Of a stretch of 64,000 bases of DNA, positions 20,847 through 31,349 are shown one piece after another. The notes under the pieces are model-generated. The model searched no databases and was not told the DNA's origin. It was given only the letters and a program-made list of their open reading frames with translations. The DNA is from Schistocephalus solidus (Eukaryota > Platyhelminthes > Cestoda > Diphyllobothriidea > Diphyllobothriidae). The number at the start of each line of letters is the position of its first letter. The first letter of the stretch is position 1. The stretch covers positions 17,405 to 81,404 of the forward strand of contig WEDG01003466.1 in the NCBI GenBank assembly GCA_017591395.1, written 5' to 3'. The translations under genes were made by a program, and so were the position numbers.

Positions 20847-21849
20847 ATGAAAAATATTTCCGAATATAGTTTTACGATCCATGCTACGGCGTCCGACGCG
20901 CTCCGCAACCCTAGTCCAGTGGTGCGAGCGAAAAGTGTGCGAGCTGGACTACTCAATCGGAATCGGACCCTTGGTATTGGATACTGGAATGCGCGAACGT
21001 TCCTGGACCCTGGTACCCAAAGTATGACGGCGCGCAGTCTTTATCAGTACAACGTAGATGTGTGCTGCCTGGCAGAGGTCCGAATAACTGACTCAGGCTC
21101 TGGAAATAAACATACCGGGAGGCAACTCACACTTTACCACAACGGCCCTCGCGAGTTTTCTGGTAGGCATGGTTTGGCGATTGCCCTCTCGCAACAAGTG
21201 AACCGTGCACCGCTTGCTTGGGAACACGGCAACTGACGGATGGCCTACGTGCGACTGAAAGGTCGCTTCAAAAACAGCTCTATTGTCTCTGTGTACGCAC
21301 CAACTTTCACTGCCGAACAGCACGACAAAGAGACGTTTTACTCGCAACTGCAAGCGTTAGTTGAAAAACTTCCGCGCCACGATCTGCTACTTGTCGCTGG
21401 GGACTGAAATGGCCGGACTGGACGTGGTGACTCCACTAACAGTCATCTTATTGGGCGTTTATGGGCTTGGTTCTCGATGCGAAAATGGTGGGAGACTGCT
21501 AAACTTTGCTGACCAGAAACGACTGTTTGTCAAGAACACGGGCTTCCAGCACCGCAACAAACACCTGCTGACCTGGTATTCAAACTACGGTCATACGGCC
21601 AGTCAGATCGACTACATTCTAGTCAGTTCACAGTTCCGCAGCTGGGTTCATGATAGAAGTTAGATGGGTGGTGCCGAGACTGGTAATGCCTATGGGTCTG
21701 ACCATGTTCTCGTCCATACACGCTTGAAAGTGCTCCTATCATCCGTACCCAAAAGGTCACGTGCTAGACGCCCAGATGTCGCCAAAATCCGGCTACCCAG
21801 CACTGCCGAGGCCCTGTTTTACTACCCGAACATACGAAGAAGGCAGTAG
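20847..21849 (+). pseudogene. RTE-like ORF, endonuclease domain
   Basis: Visible endonuclease landmarks: IGYWNARTF (the N-x-R-T start), VDVCCLAEVRI with the metal-binding Glu, SIVSVYAPT, LLLVAGD followed by TGA where Trp is expected in GDWNGRTG, then in another frame YGLGSRCENGGRLLNF, LTWYSNYGHTASQIDYILV and YGSDHVLV (the S-D-H end). A TGA at 21234-21236, the TGA in the GDWN motif and a frameshift near 21,455 break the frame. Confidence 0.7.
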
Positions 21850-22074
21850 TGAGTGGTCCTCACTGAAGACATTAGTCTATGGGGCACCTGAGAAAATTCT
21901 TGGGTATACTCAGCGACACCGCAGTGATTGGATCAGCGGAAGAACCTTGGTTTTCGGCCCAGACGGCTCGAGCCAGGTCCCGCAACAATGCTTCCTTTCG
22001 CCAAACCCGAAAGATGATGGCAAAATCGGCTTGGGGAAGACCGGAAGAAATATTGGGCCTAAATAGCGAGCTCA

Positions 22075-23851
22075 ATGGAGCAGGCCTCAAACGTAGGTGA
22101 CACCCGAAAACTCTACCAAATTACCCGCCAAGTTAGTGGTAGGCCCTCTACACTGAGCGACTCTGTTCGTGACGTGAATGGCAGCTTTATTGTTGAAAAC
22201 CCGGCCAAGGTCGAGCACTTCGAGAACCTTCTCAACTTCGATACCGAGCCCAGCACCCCCTTACCACGTGCAACGGAGTCTCCTCCCTCTCCTGCCTATG
22301 CAGTCATGCGACCCCCCTTCTGAAGGAGAAGTAACTGATGCCATAAGAAGGTTGCGCAACAACAAGGCACCTGGAGAGGACGATAGACCATCTGAAATCT
22401 ACAAGTATTGTGTCGACACACTGGCGCCCTGGCTCCATAAAATGATTGCACAAGCGTGGCGAGACGAGGTCGTTCCTGATGACTGGGGCTTAGGCATCCT
22501 TGTACCTGTCCCCAATAAGAGAAACAAAACGAGATGCGAAAGCTACGGGGGCATATGTCTTATCGACGGTGCTGCTAAAATCTTCGCTATTGTCCTTCTC
22601 AGGCGTTTCCAGGCTGTGCACGACTCTAGGACGAGGCCCAACCAAGCCGGATTCTGTGCTGGACGTGGATGTGCGGACCAAACATTAACACTAAGGCACA
22701 TCCTTGAATCACGCTATAGGTAACAGCCACCGACGGCCGTCTGCTTTGTCGACTTCGCCGCGTTCGATTCCGTCCATCGTGAATCCTTATGGTGGATAAT
22801 GGCCCTAGATGGTCTATCATCGAAAATCATCGCCATGATCAAGGCCTATTGCAGCTCAACCACTGCGCGAGTTTGGTCCATAACAATATTTCACAACCAT
22901 TCGGTATTCGGTCTGGCGTTCGAAAAGGTTGCATTTTGTCGCCCATCCTGTTCAACTACGCTACTGACTGGATTCTTGGGAAGGCCCTGCATGAAGAGGA
23001 CGGTGTTGAGCTTACACCCGGACGCCGGCTGGCTGATCTCGACTACGCAGATGATATCGCCTTACTAGCTTCAAGGTTTGGTGATCTGCGGGTGAATGAA
23101 GTCGCTAAATCAGTCGGCTTGTCCATAAATGAGGGGAAGACCAACGTTTTTTCAAGCTGCATCCCTGCCCAAATGAAAGCATCTCTCGAGGTTGATGACT
23201 GTCAACTTGAAGAGGTAGACAGTTTCAAATACCTTGGAGCGAGGTTGCTGCCGAATAGACAGAGTAAGGATGACATTATCTCACGAATCGATGCTGCTCG
23301 TCGGGTTTTCTCAAGCCTTAGAAAGTGCCTATGGACACGACGCGACATTTCTATCGCCACAAATATTCGCGTATATTGTGCGTCGGTCCGGTCTGTCCTT
23401 ATCTATGGCTGTGAATGCTGGGCTACACGCGTGGAAGATGAGCGAAAACTGGAAGCATTTGACCACCACTGCTTGAGGACTATCCTCCAAGTGAAGTACA
23501 CAGACTTCGTCTCAAATGAGACAGTCCGCACTCGCTGCGAAAACATCACAAGGATATCCCAGGCGATCCAAACGACGAATGAGGTGGTTTGGGCACATTC
23601 TTCGGCACCTACCTCACGAGCTCAGTTTTACTGCCCTTAATCCACTCCCACTACCGAATTGGAGGCATCGAAGAGGGGGTCAGCTCAAAACCTGGCTGGA
23701 TACCGTTCGTCAGGACATGGAAGTTGTTCTTGGACCTTCGGTATTCGGTGTCCTTCGTTGGCAAAGAGAATGGATTGAACTGTCCATGTCTGCTGCCACG
23801 AAACAACAAGCGTGGAAGGGCACAATCCGTGACATAATCGAGGCCTGCTAG
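22075..23851 (+). pseudogene. RTE-like ORF, reverse transcriptase and C-terminal domain
   Basis: LRNNKAPGEDDRPSEIYKY, SYGGICLIDGAAKIFAIVLL and RPNQAGFCAGRGCADQ are RT motifs 0-2. After a frameshift near 22,725 come VCFVDFA, RSGVRKGCILSPILFNYATD and DYADDIALL with the catalytic YADD intact at 23044-23055. Then VGLSINEGKTNVF, VDSFKYLGARL, the C-terminal YGCECWA and FDHHCLRTILQVKYTDFV, and in a last frame RRMRWFGHILRHLP. Frame changes near 22,725 and 23,560 prevent a full product. Confidence 0.75.
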
Positions 23852-23890
23852 CGCAGGCATGATCGCAGCCGTAACAAGTACAAGTAAATA

Positions 23891-24934
23891 CACGTCCTGC
23901 TGCAGATAACTAACAGCTTGTTCGCACCTACTCACACACCCACCTAAAGAGGAGGGGGAGGGGAAAAATTTGTGAAAATTAGGTAGCAAATGGTTGCCCA
24001 TCCATGTCTTTCCCTCTCTATCCTGCCGTCTTACCGTCCTCTAGCATGCAAATGTTGTCCGCTTACGAGACGCCAGTTTCAGCGGCAGCGAAACGGACAC
24101 GGCTAACTTTCAGAGATATACCGGAAATAAAGAATACACCCGACTAGTGAAGCACGGAGATGAGAGGGGCACACCAGCGAGTAGAACAACTGAATAAAAG
24201 GAACGAGGGGAACAGTGTCAAAAAATCGTTGTAAAGGGGTTACGGTAGGGTGCAAATAGCAGGCGGCTTTGGACAACCAAAAGGACTACATTCTCAACGG
24301 GTGGCCTTCAATGAGGAAAGACTGGCTGAAAAATTACCGGTGGGGAACCGCCACGATTGGAAGGTTAGCCTTGCACTGTTGGGAAGGATCAGCAATACGT
24401 GAAGATGAAAACCCTTGCGAATGCACAAGGAGAGCAGGCTAAAAACGACGGAGGCAACGCTACGAAATTGTCGCGCGCTGAACCAACCCAGGTACACAGG
24501 TCAGGTCTCGATCGTGCCAGGCTAACTCGGAGGTACTACGTAGTCTTGTTTGCCGACAGGCGCGGTCCCGAAACACACGGCGACGTCTCTTAGGAAGACG
24601 AAGGTGAAATGCAAAAAAAATGCCACAGTCTTCAAAAGGGTATTCAACAACACAAGATGGAGGAGTAGACACTGTGCAGCACGATGCGCATGGAGAAATA
24701 CCGCACCGGGATGAGAGGGGAAAACATACAAATGTCAAAAGTGGACCAATAACAAGTCCTGGAACTCTTAATGCATTGGCTTTGGCAAAAACTGTCAGAA
24801 CTAAAAACGCATGATCGGAACAATCAGTGCTAGTACCTGACAGCGGTCTGGCTCAACGATCCAAGGTCATATCCAGTCACTCATACAATGTTAACCAAAA
24901 CCCGCAAATGCGTTTTATATTAGGATTGATTACT
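23891..24934. other. No gene recognised
   Basis: Intergenic sequence between the RTE-like LINE and the inverted repeat. Overlapping short frames around 24,294-24,814 have no recognisable motif. Confidence 0.35.
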
Positions 24935-25790
24935 TAAGTGGAACCTTTTCTCGAACTGTAACATTTATTATCTTGGAGCATAATCTCAAGATATTTCACA
25001 CACGCCAGTATTTGAACAAACATCCTTTGGGCCTCCCGAAGAAACCTCACTCGATAGAAAATAGCTACTTATGTAGTGTTAATTTTGAATATAAAATTTC
25101 GTTGCCCTTACAAATTCAAACATAATGTATATAAAACATAAGCAAAATCATTTTTTGTACTTATTTCATAAAAAATCACGCATTCATCAAATTTGTCCCT
25201 CAAAGAAAGGCTATCTTGGGTTTTAAAAGAGATTATACTTGAGAAATTTTTAAAAACTATACTATGTCCATCCAAATCGCCACATATCTGTTCGTTCATT
25301 AATGCACCTCATGAAGAATACGGTATAGCCCAAATTCATGGGAGAATTTTGGGAGCACTGTATGGTATATTCTTAATGACATATCCGAGTGTAGGATACT
25401 CCTTCTAAGGAAGGCATATCACATGTAGACTGAAAACCTCCAAATGCAAATGCAAAGCCAGCTAGGAATCATAAGTATTTAGGAATTCGTAAACCTTTTT
25501 AAAACTCGAACATGCCTTTTCTTTGAGAGTAAAATTTGAAGAAAACGTGACTTGCTATCAAATGAGTACCAGAAAGAATATGTTAGCCTATTTTCGACAA
25601 ACTATATTTGAATTTGTAAAGGCATTGAAAAGTTATAGAAATGCATACTACTTAAGTAGTCATTTGTTTTATCGAGTGAGAATTTTTCAGGACGAAAAGA
25701 CGTTTATTGAAAAGTCGGCATCCCCTACGTCTTAAATATTTCGGCCCTGTGCTCCAAGATAATAAATAATTAAATTCCAGTTAAATAACC
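24935..25790. repeat. Long inverted repeat (foldback-like), arms about 300 bp
   Basis: The left arm (24935-25300) is an imperfect inverted copy of the right arm (25480-25790). The outer ends share TTATTATCTTGGAGCA. Inner matched blocks include ATCGAGTGAG, TTTGAATTTGTAA, CTACWTAAGTAG and TTTCTTTGAG. Both arms encode related peptides: minus SLRDKFDECVIFYEISTKN and plus SLRVKFEENVTCYQMSTRK, then FYRVRF / FYRVRI. It is therefore two head-to-head copies of one coding repeat or a foldback transposon. The coding family is not recognised. The region is AT-rich. Confidence 0.6.
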
Positions 25791-27911
25791 ATCTCTGACC
25801 TAAAATGTGTTTTAATACTTTGGTTAACGTGGCACGAGATTGATCAAGGATCCGCTGACGTACGGACAACTACTTACAATGAAAAATCCCCACGCTCAAC
25901 CAATGACAAGGGGGCAGAAATGTGTGCAACTTCTGAAACGGAAAAACGTCTCTTCGAACGCTGTCAAAGAAGCTTGAAAATCGTCACTGGTATGTCTTCG
26001 GTTAACCACATGAGCGAAGGAGTTTAAATCAAAGCCCTAAGTACCAACTGGCGGCTGCCAGCACGGACGCGAAAGAATACCAAAAAGGCGGAATTGTACG
26101 AGACACCTTGATGCACCTTAGAAATAAGCTGTTGGCTTGTGATTTCGTTGACTCTAGGCCACATATTTTCAATATTAGTGCCACTATCGAAGGCTCGGCA
26201 GGACGCCCCCTTGCAGCGCATTCCAGGGCTCCTCTGATCTTATTCTGACATGGCGATACGATGCGAACGTAAGCGTACCAGCCGAAACGATATTGTCTCA
26301 AGATAAAACCAAGGACACTACAGCCATGCACCGGAGGTTCAGTAATTAAATTTTCCTGTGCGTAGCACACTGCTGTGACAAGTTTTGGACCTTGAGGAGA
26401 CGTCGGTTATTCCAATAACCGTCGACCAATGAAGTAGCAAATGTTTTGACAACAGTGAGGTGCAGGAGGAAGCCCTCCGGATAATCGACAGTCTTATAGG
26501 CACATGAATTCCTTGAAAAGGGACTCACAACCAAAAAAACACGTGGGAGGGAGAGGCTTGACTCGATGCCAGCATATTCCATTGTCCACCGTACTTACAC
26601 ACGGGAATGTAGAATGAGTTGCATGTTGACACCAGCACGGAAAAGCTCGAAAGCGAGGCTCAAATCCGGTACAAAGTATCGTTCAACAAGCAAATCAGAA
26701 AGGGCATGTCGGCTTCCCGTAGCGTACAATAACAAGCACCCGAACCATCACAATGACGGGCTATTGGAAGTGCTCTAATAGTCTACAAGATTGCTACTGA
26801 ATTATAACAAGTAACAACTATGAATATAAATTGAATAAACGAACGGAAACCTGTCGGGAGCCATATTTTTAGAACGTAGAAAATCATGAAGCATTTAAAT
26901 GTGATAACAGAGAAACTAAAATACCTACCCAGAAACATAGCAGACAACAGTCTAAGGCAAAAGTAAATCCAGGAAAGTCGCCAACAGGATCTAAGTCAAA
27001 AATATGCGGCTAAATTTGGCGTGGCGCACGAGTCACTGGAAGTCGTTTAGACTAGTTATATGGCAGTAATACGAAAGAGTGAGGCTTTATGAACAGCAGT
27101 CATGGTTAAGATTTTACTCCCATGTACTAACGGCACAGAAGCCTCGGAGCCTAACAGGAAAACTCAACTGAACTACAAAACATTAAGCAGCACAAACGGA
27201 CATCCGCATTCTTGAATCGAATAGAATGTCTGATAGCTTTGCATTGCCGGTGAAGATCTACCTTAGGTAGGGCGGCCGCATCGTGGTGACTCCACATAGG
27301 TGCCCACCGAAAGAACTGCGGTTTGGTAAGCCGCAGCCAAGGACGACCTGGAAATCCCCCAAGTGTCCGGAAACTAATCAGAACTCCCGGAAAAGTAGTT
27401 TAGTCGTTTAGGACAGAAGGCCCTTTGAATCGTTATGGAAAATCAAACAGCTACCCTGGAGGTCCACCGCATACATGATAAACTGGAGAGAATTAAGACA
27501 GGGATGCTGTGATATGACGCCGAAATAAGCTAGGAGGATGGCAGAAAATTTTAAACACAATGAAATTGGTTTTGAGAACACTTGTGCTAATTTAAAGGAC
27601 TGGTATTTAAAGGCTGGTATACAAATTCTTACTTGGACGCGATTACAGAGGTAAGAATGGCACGACCCTTAAATTGAACTGCCTGCGGGATCGCAAATAC
27701 AAACACTTTAACACAGATGCTGTCATCAATTTTTAAATACAAATGTGAGCGAACGCATTTATAACATGAGGAACTTGGACAGTTCACAAATATTCAAACG
27801 GGACACGGTAAATATGAATCGTTATGATCAAAAAGAACATGAGTATCACAAGGGAACTTTACTCTCTGCCGATGGGACAAGGGGACAAAAGTAAAAACGG
27901 CGGATCTAAAA
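25791..27911. other. No gene recognised
   Basis: AT-rich intergenic DNA. Frames at 26029-26370 (minus) and 26566-26778 (plus) are open but show no domain. This includes the likely 3' UTR of the acidic-protein exon. Confidence 0.35.
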
Positions 27912-28418
27912 CTAAGTAGAAAACAAGAGGGAGTCATCAAAAGACGCATAATCGGTTTCCATACTCTCTTCAACCTCAATGGTTCGAGTTATTTCCTCGA
28001 AGAGGTGATTCATGGCAGCAGAACTTGGGTAATGTTCGAGCGCGCGCAGAGAGCTAGAGGGAGGACTGAAAGCAGATGGCGAAGTGGCTGCAACGTTGCG
28101 TGGAATGGAAGCAGAGAACTGGCCACGAGCAATGTCACCGAGACGTAAATTAGAAGCACCTGAATGATCTAGAGAGTTTAGACCTTGGGCGGTGCGAGGT
28201 AGGGTTTCACCTAGGTCAGAAATATTAATTGGAGAGGAGGCAGAGACTTCATCATATTCTTCTTCGCCCTCTTCGTCTTCATCCTCTTCAACTGGAGTGC
28301 CAAAGCTGGAACGAGTAGTGTTCAATTGGCGACGATCCGAGCCAGAGAACCGAGGGGGTTGGCTGAGTGTCCGACCTGCCCGACTATCACGCGGTGTTGG
28401 AAGGGCTTGATCAAAATC
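27912..28418 (-). CDS. Acidic, low-complexity protein, last coding exon
   Basis: A strong acceptor (CACCTTTTTTATTAG, ending at 28419) opens at a codon boundary into 168 residues and TAG-type stop at 27912. The exon starts DFDQALPTPRDSRAGRTLSQ, continues with basic SGSDRRQ, then an acidic block (VEEDEDEEGEEEYDEV), a Ser/Pro-rich middle (SPSAFSPPSSSLRALE) and an acidic tail (FEEITRTIEVEESMETDYAS). There is no upstream in-frame ATG before the acceptor, so earlier exons exist but were not found in 28.4-30.9 kb. Composition suggests a disordered tail of a nuclear or scaffold protein; the gene is not recognised. Confidence 0.6.
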   Translation of the reverse strand, partial: DFDQALPTPRDSRAGRTLSQPPRFSGSDRRQLNTTRSSFGTPVEEDEDEEGEEEYDEVSASSPINISDLGETLPRTAQGLNSLDHSGASNLRLGDIARGQFSASIPRNVAATSPSAFSPPSSSLRALEHYPSSAAMNHLFEEITRTIEVEESMETDYASFDDSLLFST

Positions 28419-29870
28419 CTAATAAAAAAGGTGTAAATTAACTTGAGGAAACACTTAAATGGTACGCAAAAATACTTCTTTAGTGACGTGAGTCGGTTGG
28501 GGGTTGGCAAAGTTTATTCATTTTAAAAACCATCATAAGTGCAAAAAATATTATAAAGTAACTATGGAGTTTTATCATGTTGCAACTTAAGAAGTTGTGA
28601 AAAGGACTTCACGCATGTATTTAGGGCATAGCAAACGTTGAAAGGTACTGGACGCAACCCTTTACGAAGCCGTCGAAAATTGCAACCCCTTTAGGGTTTC
28701 TCCATGATTTTCTGTAAACCAACAAGATAAATAACGATCTGAGCTAGAATTGACTGCTTAACACTTACAATTACGGTGAAAAAGGAAACGAGCATTCATA
28801 AACACCCAAACAACTCACGAGTAAGCTGTGTTGTAATTCATTTTAAAAAATACGTATTAGCTGACACGAATAAACTTAGGAAACGGTAGTATGATTATTT
28901 TTCCATGAGTGGATTCACCTTTCACAAATAGAAACAGTAGAAAGGGAAAACTAGGGTGCTGATCTATGAGAAATTGCGGAGTGTTTCAAACAGCGAAAAA
29001 TTGGAATGCTAGCTAGTATCAGTTACAGCACCGACAGAAAACTGCTGTCACGGCAAGGGATTTTTTTCATACATTTAATTTAAGGCAGAAAAGGTGATAA
29101 ATGCATTGCATTATGTACGGTACTAGGTACTGAAAAGAGCCCGGATGATCAGTAGATTATGAAACCATGATGAGCATGATTCATTGAGGTTTATGACGTA
29201 GGTTGACGTGCTAAGTTACTGAGGCACTCCTAAGGTAACAACCGCATGAAATCTACGTATGTACTAGAACGAGAAAGGATTAAGAGGAAAAACCAATTTG
29301 AAAGCGGATTGGGAGAATTTTTAAGACCCTAACATCCCAAAATAGCGTTGAGCAGTCCTCAGCGACAGCTGCTAAATTCCACGATGGACAACTGATTTAG
29401 TGAATAGACGACTCGAATGAGCCTGGGATGCATATGAGATTAAATATCGTTCCCCCCAGTTCGGGGATGGGGAGGGGTTTGAAAATTAGTTCAGGCGACT
29501 AATCAGTAGGAAGACACGACGTACATTTATTTGGTCTAGCACACTGGTCAGTGATGTTTACTGGAGTGCAGCCGCCATGCTGAGCACGACTTCAAGGAGC
29601 CGGGGGGAGGATTACTAGGTTTAAAAACGTGGACGACGCAGAACTATCCATCAGTTAATCGATGATTTCCAAAGGGACTGTCAGTGTACTGGTTATAGAT
29701 ACTATTTACCATCCTAGTTGTTCCTATCTTACGTCATCATGCATGGCCGTGTATGCGCGGAAAGGTATACTCGTCAGCATACGCGTGTGCAACATTCATC
29801 CAACCGCATCAACAAAACGGGAGTGACAGTACAACTAAAATGTGAGTACTCGGTGAGGCGGACATATTTT
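28419..29870. other. Probable intron or intergenic DNA; direct repeat starts at its end
   Basis: No exon for the acidic protein was found here. 29715-29870 is about three quarters similar to 30108-30250 in the same orientation (shared: CTATCTTACGTC, GGCAGTGTATGC/GGCCGTGTATGC, GCGTGTGCAACATTCA), a direct repeat pair flanking dispersed repeat R. Confidence 0.45.
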
Positions 29871-30068
29871 CATGAGGTATCTTGGGAATTGTGAGTAGGG
29901 CGGGTGCCCACAAGCTGCTCGGATTGTTTGTTAGAGGTTGCTCCTCTAGTGCTTTGGCTCAGGAACCTAACCACAAGGCAGTGGTGGCAAGCAAACTTAT
30001 TTAATGGCCGTTCACGGTCGCCATGTCAGTGCCATATTAGGGATTTGCAGCATTTTATAAGGCAGTCG
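29871..30068 (+). repeat. Dispersed repeat R, copy 2, between two direct repeats
   Basis: Matches 14161-14355 over nearly its whole length with some indels, the largest an insertion around ATGGCCGTTCACGGTCGCCA. The 29715-29870 / 30108-30250 direct repeats on both sides are too long and diverged to be target-site duplications and suggest a tandem arrangement. Confidence 0.5.
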
Positions 30069-30927
30069 GCGTGCCAGACCTCAGCCCTCCACGCTCTGGT
30101 AGCTCCCTAGTCGTGCCTATCTTACGTCTGCATGTATGGCAGTGTATGCACGGCAAGGTATACACGTCAGTGTAAGCGTGTGCAACATTCACCAACCGCA
30201 TCGACAACACCGGAGTGACCGTAAAACTATAACGTAAGTCCTCGCCCACAGCACACCGTATCCACAGAACCACGAGACACTAGGGTTATGGCAGGCAATG
30301 TTTGCGATAAAACACCTCAAAAACTATAGAAAGCGGGTAGGTTCTGTAGTTTCATCCCTTATGAGCAATACGCCTCGGCCTTGTAAAAAAACATTGAATC
30401 ACTTTGCTTCTGATGGAAACAATAAAAACCTCTTGAGGCCTGTAGCAAAAGATGAGTAACGTTTGGCATCTTTAAAATTCAAGAATTCTGCTGTTTCTAG
30501 AGCCATAACTGTAAAAGTATCATATTAAAGTTTCTTAGGTTTATACCCTGACCCATACTTCTACGAGCTGCGCATAAATGAAGGAAACGTGAAGGAACTA
30601 ACAATTAAAGAACTAGAATAAACAGTAAGAAGTTAGGGCGAGGAGAAGAAATAGACGACATTTGCAGAGGGTGAAAAAAAATAAAAATCGAAAAAATCTA
30701 ACTGAGTAAAATGGCTGAAAATTATTACTTAGGGAGGACTCCAATCATTCAAACCGGGATCGTATTTTCAGCTTACAGATGAGGTTAATTGGGATGTTAC
30801 GTGCTGAAGAGATGTTTCGGCCTCTGCAATGACTCGCTCTTCATCAAAATTGTCCGATTCCGTAAAGATCGATGCAGAAAAGTTAAATGGATGGAGCCGG
30901 GGGAAGTACAAACTGGAAGAAAACATT

Positions 30928-31062
30928 CTAATCCCAATTGGAACTATGTTGGTCTAAGGGTGATATTTCGTTTTCTCTGAAATCGCGAGTGACGAAGTTG
31001 TAGGCGAGGAATCCAGTACAAAAGATGAAGCAGGTCACACCAAAGACCACAAGATGTTTGTT
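30928..31062 (-). CDS. SMIM8-like small membrane protein, last exon
   Basis: The acceptor TTTTTGTTGCAG ends at 31063. The exon reads NKHLVVFGVTCFIFCTGFLA with the hydrophobic stretch continuing to AYNFV, then TRDFRENE and the end SSNWD before TAG (30930-30928). Animal SMIM8 (small integral membrane protein 8) has the same layout: 'KPNKP...FG' at the start of its single membrane helix and 'KWD' as its last residues. The join to exon 1 is at a codon boundary and recreates V-K-P-N-K. Function of SMIM8 is not established. The 38-nt intron (31100-31063) is typical of flatworm short introns. Confidence 0.7.
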   Translation of the reverse strand, partial: NKHLVVFGVTCFIFCTGFLAYNFVTRDFRENEISPLDQHSSNWD

Positions 31063-31100
31063 CTGCAACAAAAATAAAGGTAGCAAACGTTGCAGCTTAC

Positions 31101-31178
31101 TGGTTTAACGAAAAGCTCAAAGTTGAGCAGTCAAAACAAAGACGTTGACGTTACAGGAGGAGCTTTTTTTTCTGGCAT
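31101..31178 (-). pseudogene. SMIM8-like protein, first exon, with in-frame TGA
   Basis: ATG at 31178-31176, then PEKKAPPVTSTSLF, TGA at 31133-31131, and LLNFELFVKP to the donor CCA|GTAAGC (31101/31100). Vertebrate SMIM8 has an 'R-T-T-T-L-F-R-x-V-N-P-E-L-F-I-K-P-N-K' stretch; the TGA stands exactly at the Arg after L-F. CGA to TGA is a single transition. No other stop or frameshift exists and no downstream ATG could start the protein. Either the copy carries a nonsense allele, the base is a sequencing error, or the stop is bypassed. The 8-A run in codons 3-5 is another possible error site but does not explain the TGA. Confidence 0.65.
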
Positions 31179-31349
31179 AGAGACGAAACCCGCTGCTACG
31201 CCAATCACGTATGTCCTTGTTCCCGCGACGCCAATTTCAGCCTACTAAAATTTCCGCCAATGAAATTTTCACATTCTCTCTGGGCGTGATTTAAAGTTTG
31301 ATAAATACCTATTTTAAAAGATGCAGAGGCATTCACAGCGAGTTTAAAA

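Larger units (their letters stand above)
20840..23890 (+). mobile_element. RTE-like non-LTR retrotransposon, nearly full length but broken
   Basis: An apurinic-type endonuclease (20.9-21.7 kb), reverse transcriptase (22.2-23.2 kb) and a C-terminal region with YGCECWA (23.40 kb) and FDHHCLRTIL follow in the usual order. The 3' UTR is very short, ending near ATGATCGCAGCCGTAACAAG (about 23861-23880), as in RTE elements. The 5' limit is uncertain; GC-rich sequence from about 20,640 may be its 5' UTR. At least three stops and several frameshifts make it non-autonomous. A much older copy lies at 3585-4400. Confidence 0.75.
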
